Both the position numbers and the translations under genes were made by a program. From assembly GCA_903970355.1 (NCBI GenBank), contig CAJCIF010000498.1, forward strand, positions 1 through 5,344: 5,344 nucleotides of DNA, in the 5' to 3' direction. Under the pieces are notes generated by a model. That model did not search any database. It was given only the letters and a program-made list of their open reading frames with translations, and was not told where the DNA came from. The stretch is from Actinomycetota bacterium (GTDB taxonomy: Bacteria > Cyanobacteriota > Vampirovibrionia > Obscuribacterales > Obscuribacteraceae). Shown piece after piece: positions 1 through 4,611 of the stretch; the stretch's first letter is position 1, and each line of letters starts with the position of its first letter.

Positions 1-509
1 ATCTTTCAATGTGGGCATTGCCCTATCCACTCCATTACAGAATGGCTTTCGCTTTCTCCAGCCTCCTTTACCCACTGGGTAATTAGTCCTTCCTTGCGGT
101 CGGATTACTCCGAAGAGAACCCATTGGGCTTACCGTGTTGAGGTAACATGACACTTGACCAGCGAGGATTCCGCCTTTATTCCGGTGGGAGTTTAGACTC
201 CATGCTGCAGGACTAAATCCTCCGGCAGCCAACCCACTTACCTTTTGGTTCTGGTGTAACAGCCTCATTTCACCAGTTACATATAACGAAACGTGGGGCG
301 ATTCACTTGATTAATCCTTCTGGTCTTCTCCTTGATCCTTGTCCCGAATTGAGGCTTCGCGGCTCAGACCTTTCGTACCTTGCTTACGCATGTATCATTA
401 CTTACTGCATGCGCAGGTAGAGTCAATGACTCGTTTACGTGGAGACAGGGAATGGAGCGTCCCTGGAAAGAACTAGTCTTTCATTCATGTCACCCCCTTC
501 ACGTCGCAC
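1..509 (-). mobile_element. Group II intron, 5' part (domains I-III), maturase beyond left edge
   Basis: This is the 5' RNA portion of a group II intron, a self-splicing ribozyme and retroelement. On the - strand it begins with the canonical GTGCGAC at 509-503 and continues through about 500 bases of domain I-III-like sequence, the usual length before the maturase gene in domain IV. Blocks typical of bacterial group II introns are visible, such as AACTGGTGAAATGAGGC (277-261), GTCATGTTACCTCAAC (154-139) and GAGAAAGCGAAAGCC (57-43). A candidate EBS1 (ATTTAG, 218-213) and EBS2 (TATGT, 283-279) pair with the bases just outside the 5' boundary and occur in the expected order, EBS2 first. No reverse transcriptase reading frame is present, so it should lie left of position 1. 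Short open frames inside this stretch (83-268 and 380-571) look like by-products of RNA sequence. The subclass cannot be settled from the 5' part alone. Confidence 0.85.
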
Positions 510-522
510 ATCTAGCTTATGT
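510..522 (-). other. Intron insertion site (IBS1 and IBS2 in the 5' exon)
   Basis: Reading the - strand, the six bases before the intron are CTAGAT (515-510). They pair with the proposed EBS1 ATTTAG over all six positions with one G-U pair. Two bases further out, ACATA (522-518) pairs perfectly with TATGT at 283-279. The two-base gap and the order fit standard IBS2-IBS1 arrangement. The pairing was found by eye, and the EBS loops were not confirmed with a folded structure. Confidence 0.6.
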
Positions 523-563
523 TTCCAAAAATTCTGCCTTATTCGATTTTGTGATATTCAAAT

Positions 564-977
564 ATGACTGACTTAGCAAAGGCGTACTTCTGCAGGCTCA
601 GTGGTGATAAATCCTATGATTGGGCAATAGACCGATGCGATGAGATTTTTTTTGAAAGCGGAGAAAAAGGATGGGAACTGATATTAAGTCTGATTGAAGC
701 TGTTCCATCAAAGACATTTCTGGCATACGTAGCGGCTGGCTATCTAGAAGTCCTCATTAGAGACTGTGGAACGGATTTCATTGACCGCATAAAAGATGAA
801 GCAGATCACAACAAGAAGCTCTTGTATGCGCTACCGCTTATCTATCTGGATCCAAACAATCCTGTCTATCCAAAATATTCTGCCATTTTGAAAAGGGAGC
901 TTGAACCTCTAAGCGAAGAAGAATTTGAGGATTTGCCAGATTTACCAGAAGATGAACCTGTGCGACTATTCGATTAA
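564..977 (+). CDS. DUF6869-type domain protein
   Basis: This is a cytoplasmic protein of 137 residues, with no signal peptide or membrane segment. The central part (residues about 36-78) carries the pattern of the DUF6869 family: GWELILSLIEAVPS, then LAYVAAGYLEVLI, then DFIDRIKDEAD. The function of this family is unknown to me. The C-terminus is strongly acidic (EEEFEDLPDLPEDEP, about 118-132), which suggests a protein-binding tail or simple solubility. The ATG at 564 has no clear Shine-Dalgarno sequence, and no good promoter is visible in the 54 bases that separate it from the antisense group II intron, so its native 5' region may have been cut by the insertion. The next gene starts 29 bases after the stop on the same strand. 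Family assignment is from remembered sequence pattern, not from a search. Confidence 0.8.
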   Translation: MTDLAKAYFCRLSGDKSYDWAIDRCDEIFFESGEKGWELILSLIEAVPSKTFLAYVAAGYLEVLIRDCGTDFIDRIKDEADHNKKLLYALPLIYLDPNNPVYPKYSAILKRELEPLSEEEFEDLPDLPEDEPVRLFD

Positions 978-1006
978 AGAAGGAGTACGTGGAAGTCAGA
1001 TAACAT

Positions 1007-1579
1007 ATGTCCACAAATAAATTAATGCCCTCCATCGCGATATCATCTGCATTTGTCTGTCTAGCAATTACTGGTTCGCATGGCCTGAATGCGAAAGAGA
1101 CAAAAATCACATCTTATGGGTCTTTTGGTTACGTCCCTGAGTCGGGTCCCCTTAAAATTGCAAAGCTTCTATCAAATACAGATGAAACTTTGAAACGGGT
1201 CAAAGTAATAGGTTGTCTAGTTCCTATGACTGGACAGAAATCAGGAACTCATTTGTTTCTCATTGATCAAATTGGTAAAAGTATTCCAAAACCTGCGGTT
1301 GAACACTCAATAGAACTAGTTTCAGCGAATCCAGGTGAGTCGACCAAAAGACAAGTACTGGTTGATGTCCTTAAAGATGCAAGACCAAAAAAGAGATGTG
1401 TTTGCGTAGAAGGTGTATTGCAACGTAGTGAGTCAGTCGGGAGCATCAGTAAATTTCGTTATTTTGAAATCAAGCGTATGTCAGAATCAGAATTCAAAAT
1501 TATCGATGACAGATTTGACGGCGGTGTCGGCGACTTCGACGACTTTCGGCACCGTAAGCCAGCAGAGTTAGCGCGATAG
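1007..1579 (+). CDS. Predicted exported protein, function unknown
   Basis: The 190-residue product has a probable Sec signal peptide: a short polar start with Lys5, a hydrophobic core (about residues 7-23) and a plausible cleavage near GLNA-KE (residues 26-31). The mature part would then be periplasmic or secreted. It contains three cysteines, Cys70 in VIGCLVPMTG and Cys131/Cys133 in RCVCVEGVLQ, which could form a disulfide or bind metal. The segment KVIGCLVPMTGQ followed later by RCVCVEGVLQR has the alternating pattern of small beta-barrel proteins, but I do not recognise a family. The tail is rich in Asp/Gly/Arg (GGVGDFDDFRHRKP). A purine-rich AGAAGGAG at 979-986 lies too far (20 bases) from this ATG to be ideal; a closer weak GGAAG is at 994-998. 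It may be co-transcribed with the preceding gene. Confidence 0.75.
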   Translation: MSTNKLMPSIAISSAFVCLAITGSHGLNAKETKITSYGSFGYVPESGPLKIAKLLSNTDETLKRVKVIGCLVPMTGQKSGTHLFLIDQIGKSIPKPAVEHSIELVSANPGESTKRQVLVDVLKDARPKKRCVCVEGVLQRSESVGSISKFRYFEIKRMSESEFKIIDDRFDGGVGDFDDFRHRKPAELAR

Positions 1580-1679
1580 CAGCATCCACAAATCGTCTGA
1601 TAAGTTCTATTATGTTCACCAATTGCTCTCATCTCTGATTGGTTGAGGCTTTCCGCTTATTCCTCTTAAATCCTTTCAG

Positions 1680-1716
1680 TTGATAGCCCCGGGCGCTATA
1701 TAGTATGATAGGCTAT
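1680..1716 (+). promoter_or_regulatory. Promoter and palindromic operator of the tumE-tumA pair
   Basis: TTGATA (1680-1685) and TATGAT (1704-1709) each match five of six consensus -35/-10 bases and are separated by 18 bases. An imperfect palindrome, ATAGC-CCCGGGC-GCTAT (1683-1699), overlaps the -35 and fills most of the spacer. A second perfect palindrome, ATAG-G-CTAT (1708-1716), covers the end of the -10 and the predicted start point. Repressor-binding palindromes over the promoter are usual for toxin-antitoxin operons, so these are candidate operators for the winged-helix partner. The predicted start point falls about at 1716-1717, the ATG itself. Confidence 0.55.
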
Positions 1717-2013
1717 ATGAAGGCCCGGCTTTATTCTAACCAAAAAATACGCCTGCCCGACGGCTCGATAATCTCGATCGTAATTTGGATTGCCGAAAGT
1801 AGCGAGGAGCGTCCTCATGGATTCAAATACAGGCTCAACTTCTCTAGTAGCGATGGCGAGACCTTGGTTCGCTATGACAATGAACGAGGTAAGGGAGATC
1901 ACAAGCACATAGGCGAAAAACAAACGAAGTACAAATTCAAAGACGTTGACAAATTACTGGAAGATTTTTGGCACGATGTCGACAACATTCTGGAGCAAAC
2001 CGAAAATGACTAG
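1717..2013 (+). CDS. tumE: TumE-family toxin (DUF6516-type)
   Basis: The 98-residue protein matches the TumE/DUF6516 toxin family. It begins MKARL, has the RLPDGSIISIVIWIAE strand (about 12-27), the HGFKYRLNF segment (34-42), the family's hallmark YDNERGKGDHKHIG (53-66), and the C-terminal LEDFWHDVDNIL helix (81-92). The hallmark's Asp, Glu, Arg, His and His residues make a plausible active or RNA-binding site, but its mechanism is not something I can state. The toxin gene comes first and overlaps its partner by 8 bases, so the two are translationally coupled. I chose the ATG at 1717 because family members start MKA(R/K)L and because the promoter predicts a transcript starting there. An in-frame ATG at 1705 would add four residues (MIGY) and has no ribosome binding site. 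The toxin looks full length. Confidence 0.85.
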   Translation: MKARLYSNQKIRLPDGSIISIVIWIAESSEERPHGFKYRLNFSSSDGETLVRYDNERGKGDHKHIGEKQTKYKFKDVDKLLEDFWHDVDNILEQTEND

Positions 2014-2371
2014 CCGAAAGATTTTGATCTCAATAATAAGCCTCGCGGAGTTTAAGAAGAAAGTCCGCACTACCTTTAAGCGTGCAAAAACAGGACTAAA
2101 AGCTGAAGAACCCATTCATCGAATTTATTTCACTAGTGAGGAAGATCTCTTTAGTATGCTGTCTCCTAAACGTATGGAACTTCTGAAGTTTCTCAAGAAA
2201 AATGGTCCTTTAAGTTGTCGAAAGCTAGCAGCATCGCTGAATCGAGCCTATGCCAATGTTCATGAGGATGTGAGACAACTGTCTTCATTGGAACTGATCG
2301 AAAAGGATAGCGAGCAAAAGCTGTTTGTACCTTGGGACGAACTCGATATTTCGGTTCCGCTTGTGGCCTAG
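2006..2371 (+). CDS. tumA: TumA-type winged-helix antitoxin (HVO_A0114-like DNA-binding protein)
   Basis: The 121-residue product is the usual partner of TumE toxins. Its C-terminal half is a winged helix-turn-helix: SPKRMELLKFLKKNGPLS (53-70), then CRKLAASLNRAYANVHEDVR (71-90, containing the recognition helix), then LSSLELIEKD (92-101), ending in the family signature VPWDELDISVPL (108-119). The N-terminal 50 residues contain a basic stretch (FKKKVRTTFKRAKTGLK, about 16-32) and ISLAEFKKK, likely the toxin-binding or dimer part. The ATG at 2006 lies inside the end of tumE and gives a product starting MTSRKIL; a longer in-frame start at 1946 would lie wholly within tumE and is less likely. It probably neutralises TumE and represses the shared promoter through the palindromes at 1683-1716; both roles are inferred from the pair's layout. 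Confidence 0.82.
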   Translation: MTSRKILISIISLAEFKKKVRTTFKRAKTGLKAEEPIHRIYFTSEEDLFSMLSPKRMELLKFLKKNGPLSCRKLAASLNRAYANVHEDVRQLSSLELIEKDSEQKLFVPWDELDISVPLVA

Positions 2372-2482
2372 TAATCCAACTTCTTTCAGAGTTCTGGGAG
2401 TCGCAAATGAAGTGAGATAATCTATAAGCCGGAAAATATGCAGAACTCTAAGGCAGTCACCAACGCGGTGTCTGAGAATATC

Positions 2483-2504
2483 TGTTTCTAACGACCGAAC
2501 GCGC
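2483..2504 (+). repeat. 22-bp direct repeat, first copy
   Basis: This stretch matches 4014-4035 at 20 of 22 positions, including the exact 14-mer ACGACCGAACGCGC; the two mismatches are adjacent (TA here, AT in the other copy). Both copies are in the same orientation, 1531 bases apart. In both cases the repeat sits in non-coding sequence. Confidence 0.5.
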
Positions 2505-2543
2505 ACGCAAAAATCATGTTCGGGAAATCTTCGTAGAAACCGC
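2484..2543. other. Interrupted inverted repeat (possible 60-base hairpin)
   Basis: GTTTCTA (2484-2490) is complementary to TAGAAAC (2537-2543), and further in CCGAAC (2495-2500) is complementary to GTTCGG (2518-2523). The nested order would allow a two-part stem with unequal internal bulges. It has no T-run after it, so it is not a normal terminator. The left arm overlaps the 22-bp repeat found again at 4014. Confidence 0.35.
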
Positions 2544-2632
2544 ACCATGTTACGTACCATTTAACGACTCGATAACAACTTCTTGCTTTTAAATCCTTAC
2601 AGTAATTACAGTCACTTCCGGAGAAAACTGCG

Positions 2633-2899
2633 ATGGCAGACAAAGCAGCTGAGTTACACAAAGCCGTTTTATACCACGATACGGAAACGTCGCTAAAGCT
2701 TTTGGAATCAGCTGGTGGCGCATGCCAGGTGCGCGATTTGGCCAAGTCCGCCCAATCTCAAAATTTGATGTCGGACTTTCAGCAGTTTGGTTACAAAATT
2801 AGTGAAAACGCCAATCAAGAGACTTTAACTGTATTTGTTCTGACGACAGGAGTTCCTGTTGATTTAGCTTCGCTCACTCAGTCGCGCTGCCAGCGCTAA
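2633..2899 (+). CDS. Small protein of unknown function
   Basis: The 88-residue product is soluble, with no signal peptide or membrane segment. The start is supported by GGAG at 2620-2623, nine bases before the ATG. Residues about 4-58 look helical and amphipathic (AAELHKAVLY, SLKLLESAGG, VRDLAKSAQSQNLMSDFQQFGYKI). The last third is beta-like and then Ser/Thr/Gln-rich (ETLTVFVLTTGVPVDLASLTQS). I do not recognise a family; a faint likeness to Nif11-type leader helices is not enough to name it. Its last eight or nine codons overlap, antisense, the end of an epimerase remnant, so the present C-terminus may have been created by a junction. It is preceded by intergenic repeat copy A, which includes its likely promoter. 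Confidence 0.55.
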   Translation: MADKAAELHKAVLYHDTETSLKLLESAGGACQVRDLAKSAQSQNLMSDFQQFGYKISENANQETLTVFVLTTGVPVDLASLTQSRCQR

Positions 2900-3035
2900 A
2901 CCTTCTACTTAAGAGCGGATCGCGATTTGCCAGATCCAAATTCTCTATCCACCGCCATGAGCGTTCAATACCTGTACTGAGATCCGTAGTTGGTTCCCAA
3001 TCCAGATGTTTCCTGGCGCGGTGTGAATTTTGAAA
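2874..3035 (-). pseudogene. C-terminal remnant of a NAD-dependent epimerase/dehydratase
   Basis: On the - strand one frame reads ARKHLDWEPTTDLSTGIERS followed by WRWIENLDL. This is the characteristic C-terminal segment of nucleotide-sugar epimerases/dehydratases of the extended SDR family (pattern LGW-x-P-x-x-x-L-x-x-G-I-x-x-x-W-x-W). Intact members are about 300-350 residues. Here an in-frame TAA at 3038-3036 closes the frame directly upstream, leaving some 53 codons and no Rossmann domain. The last residues (LSRRFSAGSATE) overlap the preceding + strand gene and may be read-through past the original gene or junction sequence. It has no plausible start codon and is not expected to make a functional enzyme. 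Confidence 0.65.
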
Positions 3036-3104
3036 TTATTTTGCAAGGTTTTTTGTTCTTTTTCTTGCACGCTTGAATTCGCGATAAATTTGAACAGGCT
3101 CACG

Positions 3105-3251
3105 GTGATCATCGGAAAAATCAGATTCTTAAGTGCTGTTGAACCTGCTGGGGAATTGATTGAAGCCGATCTGGTTCGCATCGCGGATAATCTGGAATAC
3201 TTGGTTGTGGGCGGATGGGACAAAGAAGGCTCCATAATTTTTCCGGCATGA
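3105..3251 (+). pseudogene. Short unrecognised ORF, possibly the 3' end of a lost gene
   Basis: This frame encodes a protein-like C-terminus, with segments FLSAVEPAGELIEADLVRIA, NLEYLVVGGW and KEGSIIFPA. The composition (alternating hydrophobic, acidic, GGWD turn) is unlike random sequence and unlike the Cys/Phe-rich residues that precede it. The frame is open back to 3030 (TTG), but the part before about 3105 is low in complexity and does not look coding. A GTG at 3105 is the nearest possible start, without a good ribosome binding site. I do not recognise the family. It may be a small gene or a remnant. Confidence 0.3.
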
Positions 3252-3314
3252 GAAATTGGAGTGACCGAGAATATCTGTTATGTTTCCATTGTTTCTGCTG
3301 GTCCAATAAATTGC

Positions 3315-3338
3315 GCGCCGTTAACTAGGCGCACTTTT
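3315..3338 (+). terminator. Weak hairpin with short T-run
   Basis: GCGCC (3315-3319) and GGCGC (3328-3332) form a five-base-pair stem around an 8-base loop, followed by ACTTTT. The stem is GC-only but short and the T-run has only four bases. It could end transcripts coming from the left, ahead of the promoter at 3336. Confidence 0.25.
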
Positions 3339-3363
3339 ACAAATGCATTAACGGCTCTATAAC
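3336..3363 (+). promoter_or_regulatory. Predicted promoter of the membrane-protein gene
   Basis: TTTACA (3336-3341) and TATAAC (3358-3363) each match five of six consensus bases, with a 16-base spacer. The start point would fall near 3370, leaving a leader of about 36 bases before the ATG at 3406. The equivalent bases in repeat copy A (GTTACG, 16 bases, GATAAC) keep the same spacing, which supports a conserved promoter inside the repeat. Confidence 0.5.
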
Positions 3364-3405
3364 ATTTTAGTTCAACTGGCGTGTTAGGCTCGATTATACG
3401 CAACG

Positions 3406-3936
3406 ATGTGGCCAGTGAAAATGCATATAGTTTCCGTGAAAAGCACATTCCGGCAGTTCCAAGTTATGGCTGCGATTTTCGGGGTTGTCGTTCTGCTAGT
3501 CGGCATATTTCTGGGTTGGGCTGCATTGAACCCTTCTAAACCTGAAACTCCCGAACAGCATTTGACTTCACTCAACCAAGGGCGAGACCATAGCGTTACA
3601 CCACACATCCATCAACTTGCTGATGCTACAGCCGGAGTAAAGACGAGTTGGGAGAAAGGAGTTCTCCATTACAAAATAACTGTAAATGAGCCCCCAAAAA
3701 ATATGGCCGAATGGCTTTCGGCACAACCAAAGTATTGCTTCATCATCACTTGGTATGCTGAAGACAAACCAGTGGCTCAAATACTCGTGCCTTTCAAAAG
3801 CTTCCATGCTGATGAATCTTCTCGCGATAAAGTGTTCTCCGCCAGTGGAGGAAGCGCTATGAATCAGTCGACGTACGAAAAAATCTACTCCTCTAAATCC
3901 TGGGGTCTTGATTGGGGCCCGGTTCCAGTTCGATAG
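3406..3936 (+). CDS. Single-pass membrane protein, function unknown
   Basis: The 176-residue product has a basic N-terminus (VKSTFRQFQ) followed by one clear hydrophobic segment at about residues 20-40 (VMAAIFGVVVLLVGIFLGWA). With the basic side inside, the rest (about 135 residues) would be outside the membrane. The outer part starts with a Pro/Glu/Gln/His-rich linker (about 41-75) and continues as a beta-like domain, with VLHYKITVN (86-94), KYCFIITWYAEDKPVAQILV (109-128) and a Ser/Trp-rich end (YSSKSWGLDWGPVPV). There is a single cysteine in the outer domain, Cys111. I do not recognise a family. No good ribosome binding site precedes the ATG at 3406; the in-frame ATGs at 3421 and 3466 are alternatives, the last of which would shorten the cytoplasmic tail to nothing. 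The predicted promoter lies about 40 bases upstream. Confidence 0.7.
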   Translation: MWPVKMHIVSVKSTFRQFQVMAAIFGVVVLLVGIFLGWAALNPSKPETPEQHLTSLNQGRDHSVTPHIHQLADATAGVKTSWEKGVLHYKITVNEPPKNMAEWLSAQPKYCFIITWYAEDKPVAQILVPFKSFHADESSRDKVFSASGGSAMNQSTYEKIYSSKSWGLDWGPVPVR

Positions 3937-3963
3937 TAGTTCTAAGGAGAACCGAGGCGTGGG

Positions 3964-4046
3964 GATGCCTGGGCATAACAGTCGATTATCACGACTGAAT
4001 GCGCGCTTGGCGATGTTTCATACGACCGAACGCGCGGAGCGCGCGT
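3964..4046. other. Hairpin-rich non-coding stretch
   Basis: Three compact inverted repeats follow one another: ATGCC/GGCAT (3964-3968 with 3971-3975), CAGTCG/CGACTG (3979-3984 with 3992-3997, 7-base loop), and a 7-bp stem ACGCGCG/CGCGCGT (4030-4036 with 4040-4046, loop GAG). The interval is more GC-rich than its surroundings and includes the second 22-bp repeat. It may be a structured RNA, a REP-like repeat or debris. An overlapping frame with AAGGAG at 3944-3949 and a GTG at 3958 could encode about 29 residues ending at 4049, which I cannot support further. Confidence 0.35.
4014..4035 (+). repeat. 22-bp direct repeat, second copy
   Basis: This is the partner of 2483-2504, identical at 20 of 22 positions with the exact core ACGACCGAACGCGC at 4022-4035. 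Its right end forms the left arm of the GC-only hairpin at 4030-4046. Confidence 0.5.
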
Positions 4047-4098
4047 AGTGGTGCGTAAGCAACACACGCCCGTGCGGACTCCAAACCCAACGAACCCT

Positions 4099-4260
4099 CT
4101 ACGTGAGAAACTCCGCCAGAGGCTCCCATAAACGTCCTGTACCTTCCATGCAAACATGAACAGAAGTTGCGTTTTGATCGCCCAACCATTTCATCAAAAG
4201 AAGAAAACCATCAAAGGAGTTACCGAAGGTTTTCAGTTTGTTCTTTCCATCGATAACGTC
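4099..4260 (-). pseudogene. IS110-family transposase fragment (N-terminal DEDD domain)
   Basis: On the - strand from 4260 one frame reads DVIDGKNKLKTFGNSFDGF, then LLLMKWLGDQNATSVHVCM, then EGTGRLWEPLAEFL, ending at a TAG (4101-4099). This matches the N-terminal RuvC-like domain of IS110 transposases, which carry the acidic residue in a C-M-E-A-T-G motif (here CMEGTG) shortly before an A-E-F-L segment. Intact IS110 transposases are around 300-400 residues; only about 53 are left. The usual opening motif with the first catalytic Asp (I-D-V-S-K) is missing because homology stops at the boundary of the element at 4265, and the rest of the DEDD domain and the C-terminal Ser domain are missing on the other side. 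It is a dead remnant. Confidence 0.65.
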
Positions 4261-4264
4261 ATGC

Positions 4265-4559
4265 TGTGAATTGGCGAAATAAATTGCCGACTTTTTGGCG
4301 CATTATTTGGCAAACATTGGCGAATTATTTGGCAATATATTCGAAGTTCGTATGTGGTGAACAGTGAGTATTGAAGCCATTTGAGTCGGGATTGGTTTCG
4401 TAAAAGCAATTTTCGGGGACTTGGACTTGTCTATTCCGTCAGATCAACCGTTCAAGTTGAAACGCAGCGCCATTCATGTTTTGCTTGGCTTGCCATTTAT
4501 TTCGCCAATATTGCCATGGATTTCGCCAAGAATGCAGCAGAATAATTCGCCAATTCACA
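4265..4559. mobile_element. 295-bp MITE-like element with multi-site transposon ends
   Basis: Both ends carry the perfect 14-bp inverted repeat TGTGAATTGGCGAA (4265-4278 and, complemented, 4546-4559). Each end then has two more copies of an 18-base unit of the form TTGGCG-N6/7-TTGGCA. Left unit starts are 4271, 4295 and 4317 (spacings 24 and 22). Right units on the - strand are spaced 24 and 21, nearly the same. TGT...ACA termini with several spaced internal sites are typical of elements moved by DDE transposases of the Tn7 TnsB, Mu and TniA group, where each unit is a transposase-binding site. The middle (about 4340-4485) shows no convincing gene, so this is best read as a non-autonomous derivative. 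The five bases on either side (CATGC and CGGTG) are not a target duplication. An open frame at 4421-4639 runs across the right end and looks fortuitous. Confidence 0.75.
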
Positions 4560-4611
4560 CGGTGATCCCATTAGGCAAGCTATTTCAGGAGGGTTTGGCT
4601 CAACTTTCTAA

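Larger units (their letters stand above)
2468..2581 (+). repeat. Diverged intergenic repeat, copy A
   Basis: This copy shares two collinear blocks with copy B at 3261-3368. The first is GTGTCTGAGAATATCTGTT (2468-2486), 17 of 19 identical. The second starts TTAACGACTCGATAACA (2561-2577), 17 of 21 identical across 2561-2581. Block starts are 93 bases apart here and 87 in copy B. The second block includes a possible promoter: GTTACG (2549-2554), 16 bases, GATAAC (2571-2576). The middle is poorly conserved between the copies. It precedes the gene at 2633 by about 50 bases, as copy B does its gene. Confidence 0.5.
3261..3368 (+). repeat. Diverged intergenic repeat, copy B
   Basis: This copy matches copy A through GTGACCGAGAATATCTGTT (3261-3279) and through the block starting TTAACGGCTCTATAACA (3348-3364). 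It also shares GCAC and TTAC in the same order just before the second block. It lies directly upstream of the membrane-protein gene at 3406 and contains that gene's likely promoter. Confidence 0.5.

Noticed and set aside
83..268. 61-residue - strand open frame within the intron
   Set aside because: It lies in the domain I-III ribozyme sequence and does not resemble a maturase.
380..571. 63-residue + strand open frame
   Set aside because: Most of it is the complement of the intron's first 130 bases, including the GTGCGAC start; no family resemblance and no ribosome binding site.
2388..2449. Perfect 9-bp inverted repeat AGAGTTCTG / CAGAACTCT after tumA as a terminator
   Set aside because: The arms are 44 bases apart and no T-run follows; it could be a structure or chance, but not a standard terminator.
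2285..2745. Two - strand open frames antisense to tumA's end and the gene at 2633
   Set aside because: They have no family resemblance or start signals, and are shadows of the + strand genes and intergenic repeat.
3315..3390. Integron attC site ending in GTGTTAGGC near 3381
   Set aside because: GTTAGGC fits the core, but no matching RYYYAAC with complementary inner arms exists 55-140 bases upstream, and no integrase is in the window.
3942..4189. Two - strand open frames over the hairpin stretch and the IS110 fragment
   Set aside because: They are in different frames from the recognisable transposase sequence and show GC-driven, Arg-rich composition with no family pattern.
4271..4557. CRISPR-like array of TTGGCG units
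   Set aside because: Units are about 18 bases with 3-6 base gaps, in opposite orientation on the two sides, with no spacer-length intervals; a transposon end explains them better.
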